Origin: Ashinkailepas kermadecensis
Lineage: Eukaryota > Arthropoda > Thecostraca > Neolepadidae
Direction: 5' to 3'
DNA: 64,000 nt
Assembly (NCBI GenBank): GCA_034440615.1
Contig: JAOTOM010004679.1
Coordinates: 124,001 to 188,000 of the forward strand
The notes under the pieces were generated by a model. That model was given only the letters and a program-made list of their open reading frames with translations. It ran no database searches and had not been told where the DNA came from. This document shows, piece after piece, positions 23,207 through 45,689 of this stretch; the first letter of the stretch is position 1, and each line of letters opens with the position of its first letter. The position numbers were made by a program, and so were the translations under genes.

Positions 23207-24555
23207 TTTCTAAGCAGGTATGCAAAAAAAATGTGTATATCAACTGGTAAAATCTGGAGTCATGTACGAAAAACCGGAGGGGTGGGTGGATTTTTCCCCA
23301 CCCCCTCCAGTGCATGAGACATTTGAAGGAAAGTATTCATTACAGTTGTAGGACAAAACCATTACATTCATTAAAAGACATCTATTACTGCACCTTTCAT
23401 CGACATCCACTTCATAATTACTGAGATCGTCCATCGGGCAAAAAAGTGGTCATTATAGACCCCACCCTAGGTAGGTAGGTACCTAGGTACCTAGATACCT
23501 AGGTTAAGTTCCTACTTCAACTTTGCATGAAGAAATGAAGGAGCATTTGTTGCAATTTCCTTACCGTATTGGAGAATCTAGACGAGAATACTGTACATTC
23601 TTCTTGAACATATCTATCACCACAGCTTGAGCAAAATATCAAGCCTCCTTAAACGATAGCGGGTTTTACAACGATATGACCGTCAGGTTACCTACCACAT
23701 ATGGCAACGGACCACTTGCCAACTCGAAGTTCAAGTGGCTAATGGTCACTATATGCCTTTGACGTTAATACGCAAAGGAGCAGAAGAAGGAATATAAACA
23801 GTTGGTCGTCATTATAAATTTAGAAACCCAACAACCTCAAACAGATGCCAAAGTCTGTATCACTCAGTTCTTCATGCACCCCCACAGTCCTTCCCCGATC
23901 CGCTACGCGCCCCACGTAGTACAAGCATGTAAACATTTTTAAGAAACAGCTCGTTCGGCAGCAGTTGTCAGCAATCGTCATTATTGACATAGTAAGGAAG
24001 GAATTAAAGAAAAATTGTTTTTTAGATGCTTTATAGATTTTGGAATTTCTATTTTGATTACCATGCTTATGAGCATGACTAAGACAATGTGACCACCTCT
24101 TTTGAACCGTGAAAAGCTGACTTTTTTTCAGTTGGAGTGCAAAAGAACACCAAAAGGTATTTGAGTGAGGTAATTATCGTAAAAGTTATGCAAAAAAACA
24201 AACCTAACTTAGACTTCTAGCGAAGCCTAACTACCTTCCTTGTAGGAAAACATGAATGACTTTGAAAATGTTTTTTTTTTTTCAACTTTAGAAAAACCAA
24301 ACCTAACCTAGCATAACCTGCATTTAAACAAAACATTTTTTACAAACTTCGAAAATCTCCACAATATGACTCGGGCAATTAATTATGTTCAAAATAAAAA
24401 TTGCTCGTAAGATATTTCCCAGATAAAAAATTACAATTGCCTGCCTTCCATTACCAGAACAAAAATTAATTTCCGGGATATATTCCCCGATTAGCTGATT
24501 TATCCACACCATGATTATTCATATCGGGAAAGGTGTCACCATTATTCCCGAATTA

Positions 24556-24584
24556 ATCGCATGCAACCTGCGGTTGCATGCGAT
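24556..24584. repeat. 13-bp perfect hairpin
   Basis: ATCGCATGCAACC, TGC loop, GGTTGCATGCGAT. Probably an end or scar of a repeat element. Confidence 0.85.
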
Positions 24585-25519
24585 ATGACAGTGGGATCTC
24601 TTTTCGTGACATCACAATTGCTGATCAAGCTGATATACTTGTCAGCGAACGTCGAACTCGACTCCAAAACGTATTGGGTCAAACTTGACGCAGCTAGGCA
24701 GAATACGCCACAATTTTACCCATTTTACATGATTAGAAATCAGGATTAGATGGGTTGGGATTGAGGGTAGATACGAAGGATTTAGTATAGTTACCGAGGT
24801 AGGTGCATGATGGGGAAGTGTGATTCGATTGTCGATTCTGTTTGTAAAATATTGGCGTCGGCATGCTGCCATCTCGCAAAAGAATATTACGTTTTTGTTA
24901 GAGAAGAATATCGTAGATAGGTACCTTTGTAGGTAGGTAGGTAGGTATGTAGGTACTTAGGTGCCAATCTATTTCAAGTTAGAAACCGCCAGACACTACA
25001 CGGTTTGTGTGAAAACACCATGACTGAAATGAAGTTCATGCACTATAATGGATATCAACAAAGCCATACACTAACACTGCTGTACTTGCTCAGGTAACAA
25101 TATCCTGAGGTATTGCTCCACAACTTGCAGCCTTTGCACCACAAACATGTCATTTTCTCCTACAACAGACTATGTATTATGATTAATGTCACACTCTAGC
25201 TGGGCTATGATGATGCAAAATTAGGGTAAATGTATAGAAGAATTCCCCAAGGCAAATTTGTGGTCCAAAGTGTGGTAAATTTGTTCTTTGAGGTGTTCTG
25301 TGAATTCTTGGAATTTATAATTCCAATGCAATGTTTATCAAAGTGACTAAGATGATGGGACCACTCATTTTCTGTGCAAATGCTTACTTTTCAGGTTGTG
25401 AGCAAAACAACACCAACAAAGGTTCTTTGAGTTAGGTAGCATAGCATAAGAAGGTGGTAAATGTCTAGCATACCCCCATTTTGTCTGAGATCAGGGAAGC
25501 AATAAAGATCTCCCCAGTT

Positions 25520-25670
25520 GGCATGGTCTACATTGCATATTCTAATGAACACAGTCTGGGTGATTGGCACAGCTGGTTGAGACATCCACTTTCTGTGCAT
25601 GTGGTGGGGGTTCGAATCACAGAGTGGTTTTGCTTTTAACCTGATCATACAGTCATTAACAGTCAGGGCC
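25520..25670 (+). mobile_element. tRNA-derived SINE, copy 2
   Basis: TTGGCACAGCTGGTTGAGAC (A box) and GGGGTTCGAATCAC (B box), then GCTTTTAACCTGATCATA and CAGTCATTAACAGTCAGGGC. The tail differs from copy 1 mainly at former CpG positions. Confidence 0.72.
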
Positions 25671-26708
25671 AGGGTGGGAATTAAGGCACTTCTTAAGAGA
25701 TTTTATCTCTGAAAACATTTTTGCACTCCAGGTTCATACTGGATAGGATGGGCTTTACATGTACTCGGACACAAATGTGGGAACAAAGATATCAATAAAA
25801 ACAAACACAGAACGACACCCAAAAAAACGCTGGTTATTCCACTTATGGTCACCACTCAAACTAATCACTTTTTGTAGCAGTTAGCAGTCAGACCACAGCT
25901 TCACACACTCCATCAATCTCAACCACCGGAATTGCCGACAACAACGTGCCAACAGCAACTTGCAAGATGATGTGCATGTGCACTGGGAACACTTCTCCGG
26001 CTCTGGAGCCGCGTCTCGGAATACCTGTTCCTGCCACCGTATAGTGGGAAACTTTGACAGTTTTAATAGACGTCTCCGGAGTCCCGGAGGCCACCGATCA
26101 GAATTGGCTGCGTTAGCATTTTCTGTTCTGAAATCTGTCTGTCAACCAATCAATGCAAGGTATTTTGTATATGACGTCATAACCATTAGCAACTTTGAAC
26201 ACATGGTTATTGTTTTTCATATGGCTAGCCTTGTACTGAGACCAACAGTGAAAGGAAAAAGCATTTTTCCTGTGAGTTATAAGAAACGAAACAGTGCTGA
26301 TTATTACGGGTCACTGCCGGGCGGTGCCATCCATTGTTCACTTCTTTGTTTGTATGTTTTGGCATCTGATTTGACCAAAAATGAGAATGATATTACTTAT
26401 GCATATTATGTAGGTGCTGATTTAGGCTTTTCTGGTCAGTTACTGGTAAACAGATTCCATGCATAAAAAAAATAATGTCCATGAAAATGTACTCCAGAAG
26501 AAATCGGTATGCACTCAGACTCCCAACCGGGAAAGTAAGTTTCCCACTCTGGTCAGGGCTGTTGGTTAATGTTTTCCTTTGGATTATTTTACACTCATAT
26601 ATGTTGCTTGATGTACTAAAATTTGTCTATGAAAGTAAGGAGGGGACATACTCAATTAAAGCCTAGTCATGCAATGAATGTTCATCTGGAATTTCCATGG
26701 TGGAACAT

Positions 26709-27482
26709 TAGTCGGTTTTACAGCGGAACTTTGCTCCCAGGTCACGTGGTCTCAGGAACGAGATAGAGGGAGAAGACCCGGCATAGTGATCTGCATAAAT
26801 TAAAAGCGACCAGCACATATAATTCTCACATCAGTTTTGATAACGAAATAGGTTTTACTATTGACGCTGCTGAAATAAGTAGAATTAAACTTACGAATAT
26901 CAGCAGATTGCAATACGCTTTCTAATTTACGTCAAGACTGCACTCAGCTCTACGGTATCTGGCAGCGGACGGATGACTGCCAGATGACAAATTGGCGCTG
27001 TAGTTAAATTAGCGAAGGATGCGGTTATAAACCAACTTCCTGAGCAACGGTAGAGAAAATGATAACAAAAGTACACTTAATCGATGTCAACCAAGTTTAT
27101 AAATCCATACCTGATACTGCCGACATGCTCACGCCGTACAACTAATAAATAATCACAACACATCCCACGAGTAGGACGCTCATGCACCGACTGATTTGTT
27201 GCCTGCCGCGTACTGGGATATAGGTTTCGGAATATAAAATGGTTTAAGGAACATTATACTAAAACAATCAGTCTAAAATAGTTTTATTCTCACCACCAAG
27301 AAACAAGTTTTGTCAATTAAAAAGTTCAGAAAATTGATTGAAATCAATTCTTATTAATAATAAATGTTCTTAGATGTACTTTTTTAGTTCATGTCTGGAA
27401 TGTTTAGTTGAAGCAAGGAATGACTTGGAAGGATGTAAAGCGACTAGACGGGAGAGCAAATTGCCGCTGTAAAACCGACTAT
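26709..27482. mobile_element. Candidate 770-bp element with terminal inverted repeats
   Basis: AGTCGGTTTTACAGCGGAAC at the left end is inverted at the right end (CCGCTGTAAAACCGACTATT); homology extends about 30 bp. No clear target duplication was recognised and no transposase frame is visible. Confidence 0.45.
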
Positions 27483-27579
27483 TGTCTCTGGAGGGGTGCT
27501 TCTGGCTGAAAAAAATTGAGGGGGAGCATTCAAGCTCACTGAAGGGCAGACTTCTTTCAAGGTGCACCTCTGGGTGCTA

Positions 27580-27640
27580 CATAACCAGTAGCAGTTGATG
27601 CGCCCCTAAGCCCAAGCAATCAATCAAGGTGCACCTCTGG
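27580..27640. repeat. Short interspersed repeat tail (GATGCGCCCCTAAGCCCAA)
   Basis: Contains TTGATGCGCCCCTAAGCCCA. Related tails, followed by AATAACC-type ends, occur at about 35110, 35630 and (diverged) 47010. Confidence 0.6.
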
Positions 27641-27789
27641 CCAAAAACTTGAGGGGACACTGAGGACACATGCCCCCAGCACCCCCTTGTATCCACCCCA
27701 TCCCAGAATCAATTGAAAGGGATACTAATGAACTGGAGCTACTAAGATGGTTCCATGATAGCTTCCTGCTGCCCTAACTTATTCAGTAA

Positions 27790-28210
27790 AACCTCTCACT
27801 TTCTACCAGCATTCAACTTTTGGTATCCTCGAATCAAAGTGAGTCATGCACCTACCTCACACCAAGGGTTTGTGATGTCATGAAAGCATTGCATTCATAT
27901 CCACTTGTTTATTTCAAAAGCCCAATTCTGTATGCACTGCATTCTGATACATTTTGAGCGCAAGCAATGCTACCATAGGAAGTGCAGAAGATTCCTGGTC
28001 AACACACCTCTCACATAATACAACCAAGGGGTGGGGGGTGTCCAGACTCCTAAGATTGCTGAAACTATTGAAACTTGAAGCACACAATTTGGATGAATTA
28101 TGGCTATGGTGAACTTGCTACAGTATCCATTTCATAACCCTATGTCATTGTCTTTATGGTCAAATGAGGTCACAATCAGCCTCCACTCCATTCCAGCCAG
28201 CATTCCCAAG
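27790..28210. mobile_element. Interspersed repeat family, copy 2 (inverted relative to copy 1)
   Basis: Reverse-complement counterpart of 21930-22320, with the same block order over about 400 bp, ending in TGGTCAAATGAGGTCACAAT. Confidence 0.75.
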
Positions 28211-28386
28211 GGGGTCCCAAATTGGTCTGAGACCATATGTATGTATGGTCACTACATATGGTAGTACAACACCATGCATGCTGTCACTACAGTTGGTAGT
28301 ACAGACCATAAGTATGAGCATTGTGGTCAGTGTAAAAAGAAATGTTTGAAAAATAAAATGGAAGTGCAACATAACCTAACCTATTT

Positions 28387-28976
28387 ATGGTAAATATCAA
28401 GATCAAGGTAAAATGTGATTTTGCGATTTTTTTGTTTGTAATTGTATGCTTTCTGACATGATGAAGATGATGCAGTCACTCATTTTCACAGCAAATGATT
28501 ACTTTTAAGTCATATACCCTAGGGGTAAATATCAAGATCAAGGTAAAATGTGATTTTTTTTTTTTTTGTAATGGTATGCTTTCTGACATGATGAAGACGA
28601 TGCAGTCACTCATTTTCAGCATAATATATAAAATGTATCATAGCATAATATAATCTAATCTAACCTAACCTAACCTAACCTAGCCTAACATAACCTAACC
28701 TAGCCTAACATAACCTAACCTAGCCTAACATAACCTAAACTAGCCTAACATAACATAACAAAACATAACCTAACCTAACCGGAAAACCAGTATACGCAAT
28801 ATGCTATATTTGTAGAGTGAAGATTTTGCTAGTGTATTTCTTTGCCAACTGAAAAGTAATCATTTGCAGAGAAAATAAGTAGTCGCATCATCATTTCCAC
28901 GTTCAAATACCCCATATGAAAATAGAAAAATCCAAAAAGTCACATTTTACCTTGATCTTGATATTACCCTGTTTAT
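28387..28976. mobile_element. Foldback element with (TTAGG)n-like loop
   Basis: Left side carries two direct copies of an arm (ATATCAAGATCAAGGTAAAA...GATGCAGTCACTCATTTTC). Right side carries it inverted (TTTTACCTTGATCTTGATAT at about 28955). Between them lies the pentamer array at 28641-28790. Confidence 0.75.
28641..28790. repeat. Interstitial (CTAAC)n = (TTAGG)n array
   Basis: About 30 pentamers of CTAAC with CTAGC, ATAAC and CTAAA variants; part of it repeats as a 20-bp higher-order unit (CTAGCCTAACATAACCTAAC). (TTAGG)n is the arthropod telomere repeat. Confidence 0.9.
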
Positions 28977-29089
28977 TATACCTATAAAATAAATTTTAAT
29001 AAATCTTAATATTAAACCTATAAAATAAATTTCAACAAATAACATTTGAAAAATGTACAGAAATTGATTTTCTGAAAAAAATTTTGCTT

Positions 29090-30040
29090 TAAAAAATCTA
29101 ACCTAACCTAACAAAAGCTGCTTTTGAAGAAAACATTTTTTTTTAAATACATTTTTCTTAATTTTTTTTTAATACTTAAGAAATTCCAACTTAAAAAAAC
29201 CTAAACTAACCTAACATAACCAAACCTAACCCATTTGTTTTCTTTATGGAGGCAAATGTGTGTAAAAACTTGTCTTTTTACCATCTTAAAGCACAATAAT
29301 ACCCAAAGTGTTTTCTGATGTGGTTTGCCAGTCTCCAAAACATGGCAGGTTTTCACAAGATCTTATGCATGCAGACCTAAATTCAGGTGTGCACTCAGGC
29401 ATGCAGAAAGGCCTCCAGGCATGTATTGAGGAATGTCAGCCATGCACAGCTGCCAGGAGTGCACCAGGAAGTAGGCTGACACACTGGAAATTCATGAGCT
29501 AATGCTAATGGGAATAGCCAACATATATATCCCAGTGGTTAATATATGTCATAAAAAACCAGTATTTTGCATTTTAGGTATCCATGGAACAAGTTTTAAA
29601 TGCATTTTACCTTCATGAAGCAAACAAAGGGGTTAGGTTTGGATATATTAGGCTTTTCTTTTAGTTTGTAAAACAAATCAATTTACAAATTCAAAGCATA
29701 TTGCTGTTTTTTTTCTTTCAAATGTGCATTAGGCTAGGCTAAGCTAGATTAGGTTTGGTTAGGTTTTGTTGGTTGCTTAGGTTAGTTTAATTTGCTTGTT
29801 CAGAAATCAAAAGTTGTTTGAATATTTTTTTTATAATAATTTTCTTCTTACATGGAAGGTTAGGTCCAGTTATGTTACATTTTTCTGTCTTCCTTATGCC
29901 AATTTTTTATGCCATGCTGCTGAACTGCACTCCACATTTTTTTGGTATGCTCTTGCCTGCCAACTCAAAAATATTCGTATGGAGACAAAATAAATGGAAA
30001 CTCCAAGAATTCAACAATTTACCTTAAAATGCAAGTTTAC
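29090..30040. repeat. AT-rich repeat region with AACCTAAC and foldback-family arms
   Basis: Scattered AACCTAACCTAAC and AGGTTAGG strings and poly-A/T runs, plus another copy of the arm at about 29940-30020. No gene seen. Confidence 0.5.
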
Positions 30041-31170
30041 CATATACAGCATGGTGATGACCCAAAAGCTACCTAAATTAACAATATACCTACAAACTGG
30101 GCCACAATCGAAAATTCCCCCTTGAGAGATGAACCCTAGTCCCCAAAAATTGCACTGAGCCTCCAAAAAATTGTACCATATATTGAATAGAAACTTGAGG
30201 AAACATAGAAACTTGAGGGTCATATTGGTACCCCCCTCCAAAAAAACTGGTCAGCCTCCAAAAAAATCATCAGGGACCTGAAATATCATGTGGGGCCCTC
30301 AAAGCCAACAGAATCCACTCTCAATCTGGACACGTGCCCATGAAAATTCCTGTAGAAGCCCCTGTTACACATCCAGCAATAAATATTCATCAATGTGTAT
30401 GGACGAATTGTTTCACAGATGTTTGCTTGCACATTATATTTTGCACATTTGTTGTATGCAAACTATCCTCATATATAATTGCTTGCATTCACAAATGCTG
30501 CTATGAATGTAAGTGTTCAGATATACCGATGTTTCTCCAAGTGCATGCATAAGTGACAATATACACAAAAGCTTGGGTATGTAAGTGTTCATGCTTTACT
30601 GTTTGTGGCACATCAATGCAAATGTTTGTGCATGTACCAACAATTGTCCATATTAACATTCCTGTCGCTACTCTTCGCCCGCGACCAATCGGCGTGAGAG
30701 ATTGGCGATGCTACATGACTCAACGGTCGACGTGTCGTAAAACCAATAACCAACCAACCATATTAACATTCGAGCTGCGAACATAGCTAAACATTCGCAA
30801 AACTTTTGGAGATTTTGGAGGTGAACATTACCACACAAGTATGTGCGATTTCAATATCAGAGCGTTGGGCCATGGGAATCATTTTAGTTTAGGTACTGAC
30901 AGGTGGTCATTGGCATCCCCAACCTTACTTGCTGCCTCCAATGTTCCTATCTTCCAGATTTAACCTTGCACTATGTCGAGCTTACCCCTTCTATGATGCT
31001 TGAGAATGCAAAAGATGATGAATGTATCGATTCGCCAATAAATTCCGTGAACATTACCTATGACACAAACATTTCGGTACGAATATTCTCGTTCATGCTT
31101 GTTCACGATTATTTGTCGCATATTCTATTTTCATTTATTTAACGAATAACCGATCATCTTTTCTTTTCAG

Positions 31171-31213
31171 ACAACTTAAAATATTGGCATAATATGAGCA
31201 GACGGATTCCATC

Positions 31214-31237
<24 letters not shown>
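31171..31237 (+). CDS. CSK: CSK exon 1: 5' UTR end and first eight codons
   Basis: A UTR acceptor TTTTCTTTTCAG precedes position 31171. ATG at 31214-31216 opens MSQKSSRE, then donor GGGAG|GTGAGC, phase 0. Joining to 31899 gives MSQKSSRE-IWQPDQKV, in register with human CSK (eight residues including W before the SH3 core), and brings the total to 451 codons against 450 in human. That agreement decides this start over the in-frame ATG at 31842. Confidence 0.65.
31194..31217 (+). promoter_or_regulatory. Upstream ORF overlapping CSK start (ATGA)
   Basis: A seven-codon uORF (MSRRIPS) starts at 31194 and its TGA (31215-31217) overlaps the CSK ATG as ATGA. This arrangement can allow termination-reinitiation and could damp CSK translation. 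It depends on the exon 1 model. Confidence 0.55.
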
Positions 31238-41704
<10,467 letters not shown>

Positions 41705-41867
41705 GCTGGGGTGACGTCACGCCGGCCGAGCGCCCGCTCGTGACGTGCGGCCGGCTGGACGCCGCGGTGCGACGCCAGCCGACCGGCAGACCGACAAATG
41801 TGCTTCCGTGACGCTGACCTGATCTGCCGGGTCGTGAGGCCCTCGTCCTCCATACATGCCACCGTCC

Positions 41868-42290
41868 TGCTGCCACCCCTCCCCGCCGGCTGGGGTGGCC
41901 GCCCCCTCCCCACCCATACCCCTCCGCCGGCTGTGGTGCGGTGTCCGTCCCTCTGCTGGCTGGGGTGGACGCTTTCTCCTCACCCCCACCCCTCCGCCGA
42001 CTGTGGTGGCCGCCCCTCCCCACTCCCACCCCTCCGCCGGGTGTGGTACGGTGTCCGCCCCTCTGCCGGTTGTGGTGGCCGCGCCTCCCCACTCCCACCC
42101 CTCCGCCGGCTGTGGTGCGGTGTCTGCCCCTCTACTGGCTGGGGTGGCCGCTCTCTCCTCACTCCCACCCCTCCGCCGGCTGGGGGTGGCGGTTCTCCAC
42201 CGACTGCGATGTCCGCCCTCTCCGCCGGTCGGGGTGGCCACTGCTCCTCACGCCAACTTGGATGGCCGCACGCTGCACCGTTTGGGGTAG
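41868..42290. repeat. Degenerate CCCCTCCGCCGGCTGTGGTG repeat in CSK 3' flank
   Basis: Irregular units of about 30-60 bp; related in sequence to, and grading into, the 24-bp array that follows. Confidence 0.85.
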
Positions 42291-42890
42291 TCGTCCCTCC
42301 GCCGGATGGGGTGGTCGACCTTCCGCCGGATGGGGTGGTCGTCCCTCCGACGGATGAGAGGTCGACCTTCCGCCGGATGGGGTGGTCGTCCCTCCGTCGG
42401 ATAGGGTGGTCGTCCCTCCGTCGGATGGGGTGGTCGTCCCTCCGCCGGATGGGGTGGTCGTCCCTCCGCCGGATGGGGTGGTCGTCCCTCCGTCGGATGG
42501 GGTGGTCGACCTTCCGCCGGATGAGGTGGTCGTCCCTCCGTCGGATGGGGTGGTCGACCTTCCGCCGGATGGGGTGGTCGTCCCTCCGTCGGATGGGGTG
42601 GTCGTCCCTCCGCCGGATGGGGTGGTCGTCCCTCCGCCGGATGGGGTGGTCGTCCCTCCGTCGGATGAGGTGGTCGTCCCTCCGCCGGATGGGGTGGTCG
42701 TCCCTCCGCCGGATGGGGTGGTCGTCCCTCCGCCGGATGGGGTGGTCGTCCCTCCGTCGGATGAGGTGGTCGTCCCTCCGCCGGATGGGGTGGTCGTCCC
42801 TCCGCCGGATGGGGTGGTCGTCCCTCCGTCGGATGAGGTGGTCGTCCCTCCGCCGGATGGGGTGGTCGTCCCTCCGCCGGCTGGTGTGAC
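42290..42890. repeat. 24-bp minisatellite in CSK 3' flank
   Basis: About 25 units of GGATGGGGTGGTCGTCCCTC CGCC with two alternating variants (CGCC/CGTC, GGGG/GAGG). Open in nearly all frames because 24 is divisible by three; not a gene. Confidence 0.95.
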
Positions 42891-42999
42891 AATCGCTGCC
42901 CACTGGATGGGAGGCTGACGCTTCAAACTAGCCCGGCTGGACGCGTCCCTCCACTGACTGCCCCCCATCCTCACCTCCCACCACGGTCACGACACTATC

Positions 43000-44080
43000 T
43001 ATCTGACTGAGCTGGTGACGAGCCCGAGTGGCGCGGGGGCGCGGTCCAAGACAATAATGCGGTGACCACGCCGCCACCATATGTGAGTGTGAATCGGTGT
43101 CGCAGAGCGCCGAGCTGTTGGTTGAGGCGATTTTTTTTTACCATTTTGACCGGTTGTTAAGTAGGCGCTATTCTTAGATCGCTCCTGCCGAACAGGATGG
43201 GACGGAGTTGTGATCTTATCGGAGGCTAGTCCTCCTCTCGCCGCCCGGCAGCGGTCTGCCGTGGTGGCGAGTCTGTACAGTGTACATACCCGGCCCACTT
43301 CCGCTTCTGTCTCGACGTCTAACTCGGGTGGATGGTGGGGTTTCGACTGGCCAAAGAGCGCTGATTGTACGTGCGACAGGCCACTGCGGCTGTTGTGGCG
43401 CACCGCCGCTGGCTCATACAGTTATATATTCCACGGGCGTGCCTCCACTGCGCACGCCTTTATACACGCCGACCGTGCTGGTGTGTCCGTTAGCGCCGGG
43501 CCTGTCCAATATAGTAGCGCGAGAGGCAGACGTGACTGGTTGTCGAGCTCATCAGCGGATCTGCCGGCCGAACGGCGTACAACGGCCGTGGAGATGGCAA
43601 TTTTTGGAAGTGCTTATTTTCGCACTTCGTGGCAAAATGTGGTCGTGCTACGTCTTCCAAGTTGGGCGTGCCACCAGCTGCTGTTGTACGGCCAACTCGT
43701 GTGCCGTCGGCTCTTGCACAGGTGGCTGCTGTATAGTTGGCTCCTTTGCTGATGGTTTCTACACGGGGGGGTGGCAGATCCAAATGAGCGAATATATCGG
43801 CCCGAGATGGCCACACACAAGGTGCGCGTGCTGTGCGGTACTCCAGCAGGGAAATGTTGACGCATACGCAGACAGCTTGGGGTGCGGCGTGCCATTGAGA
43901 CGGACCGACGCCGCTCACATCTGATCTGGCCCACGTTTGACTCATCTGTCGCCAATCAGCGGGACCGTTTATTTATGGAGGAGCACGTTCCATTAGGTAG
44001 GGCCAGATATAATAGAAGCCACTCTGACAGGCAACAGGTTTGAATTCATGGAGGAACTCGGTGGAGGAAACCCAGCCCCG
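43000..44080. other. GC-rich interval, no supported gene
   Basis: Open frames at 43280-43924 and 43490-43945 overlap on opposite strands with no recognisable domain and unusual Cys-rich strings. Base composition rather than coding is the simplest reason. Confidence 0.45.
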
Positions 44081-44084
44081 AATC

Positions 44085-44260
44085 CAGGGGCGGATCGAGA
44101 AGCCTGGCTTGGGAGGGGAGCAATTCGATTTGATATTTTAGATAATATAATTTCATAAAATGTCGGTTTAGAAATGGTATTTTAGCCAAAAATTTCGGCA
44201 AAACAAACCTCTTGGGTTGGGGATTTAGCCCCGCAAAAACAAGCCCCGTCCCCCCCCCTC
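44085..44260. mobile_element. End of a hAT-like element (CAGGGGCGGATC)
   Basis: CAGGGGCGGATCGAGAAGCC followed by TGGCTTGGGAGGGG matches, inverted, the end at 11855-11885. The other boundary and target duplication were not found. Confidence 0.5.
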
Positions 44261-44284
44261 TTGTTGAGCTCGGAGCGGAACCAG

Positions 44285-44580
44285 ATTTCTACCTACTTTG
44301 AGAAATAGTCCACAAAGACCACTACAGCATACCGCTTGGCTCCTGATGCCCCACATGGGCCCAACGAAATCAATCCCCCATCTTGTCCCACTCTGCCTCG
44401 GGTAGTGACGCCGGCTGCAAGGGCGCCTGACGTGGACCGGCGGTCTTGTCGAGCGCAGCGCAGACGTCGCAGGCCTTGACAGTCGCCTGAGTATCTCGGT
44501 CGCTTCGAGACCCAGAAAACTCGCGCCTGGGCCCGAAAATTGCTCCTCAACCCCGCCTCCCTCACGCGCATCTGAGGTGA
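44285..44580 (-). pseudogene. Gypsy-type retrotransposon integrase fragment
   Basis: Minus-strand reading shows an integrase zinc-finger end (KACDVCAALDKTAGPRQ), then a catalytic-core start (KRYAVVVFVDYFSK). A frame break lies between them, near the first catalytic aspartate. It is a decayed piece of an LTR retrotransposon, with no LTRs or RT nearby. Confidence 0.7.
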
Positions 44581-44599
44581 CTAAATATCGATGCTGCCC

Positions 44600-45640
44600 G
44601 TTTCTATGACAAAGGCGCGCGATTGGATAACAAAGACGACCGCCTTGATAAGAAACAAAAACGCCTCTCTGAACTAGACAGACGCCCCTCTGGATTAGGA
44701 AAGCGACCTAGGTAGAAAGGTAAAATTCTGCCGTTGAATTGAAATTGACGGATCGTGTGGTGGGGCCAGGGTTCATGCAACAAGCTCCGCTTAGCAATGG
44801 GATCTTGGAACCCGTACTCATAAAGCCGGGACCCATAAAACCACCCCAGCAAGAATTCGAATTATATTTTTAAAACTACGGCGGCGCCCCTCTGAATAAC
44901 GAACGCGTCTCTATGAACACAGGCCCCAGTGGCGTTACCCGACCATCGCACTAGGACCCCCAAAACAGAACTAACGCTTGGATCTTCAAAAAACGAGTAT
45001 GGATCACACAAAATAAATGTCCAGGCCCGGATAATCGCCCTGGGGTCCCAGAAATCGCACGACAGGCCCCCAAAAATCGCGTAGGGCCGCCATCAAACGT
45101 ACCGGTCAGTGAAAAATCGTGCCGGGGCACACACATATGACGCCGGAACCGACAAATCACGTCAGGACATGGAAAAGCGATCCGGACTCCTATAATTAAG
45201 AATACGTGTAAAAAAATCCTATTGAGCCCAGAAACTTCACTTCTGGGCCCGAAAAATCGCACCGGGGACCCAAATCAACTCAGTGGGGCTTGAAAAGCAC
45301 GTCGATATTCCGAAAACGTACTGAGGCCCTCCAAGACGCACCAGGTGTCGCAAAGAGTAACGGCCTAAAAATATAGGGCTGATGACCCAAATAAACGTAC
45401 CTGGATCCCTGAAAATACCGGAAGCCCTCAAAGCGCACCGTGGCCCTCTAAGCACACCAGGGCCGTAGACAGCATGAGGGCTTCAAAAACAAGCCAGGTC
45501 CCGCAAAAAGCGACATTATCCTTAAAAAACAGTTTAAACGAAACGAAAGTTTAAAAAACGAGGTTTAAAAACCTCTCATTCCCCGAGCTCAACGCAGCGC
45601 CCTCAGAGTAGAAAGTCCCTCCAGAACGTGACGCCCTCCA
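44600..45640. repeat. Strongly decayed 30-bp-type repeat region
   Basis: Loose repetition of GCCCC(T/C)CTGAA and GGGCCCxxAAAATCGCAC-like strings about every 30 bp; no coding signal. Confidence 0.5.
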
Positions 45641-45689
45641 GAACAGTGTCCTTTCCAATTAAAATTCCTAGATCTGCCCCTGCCTCTTT

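Noticed and set aside
28641..28790. A true chromosome end
   Set aside because: The TTAGG-type array is short, degenerate, flanked by inverted arms and has genes on both sides, so it is interstitial.
30986..31054. Minus-strand ATG exon (23 codons) ending at a good donor, a tempting first exon for LYSMD3
   Set aside because: It ends in phase 0, but the LYSMD3 exon at 17747 needs a phase 2 partner, and the peptide is unlike LYSMD3 N-termini.
41798..42974. Very long overlapping open frames on both strands (up to about 360 codons)
   Set aside because: They are a 24-bp repeat with a period divisible by three; all frames show the same short peptide repeat and there is no unique protein sequence.
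43280..43945. Cys-rich open frames on both strands
   Set aside because: Overlapping frames on opposite strands, no domain, no splice support; likely GC-composition artefacts.
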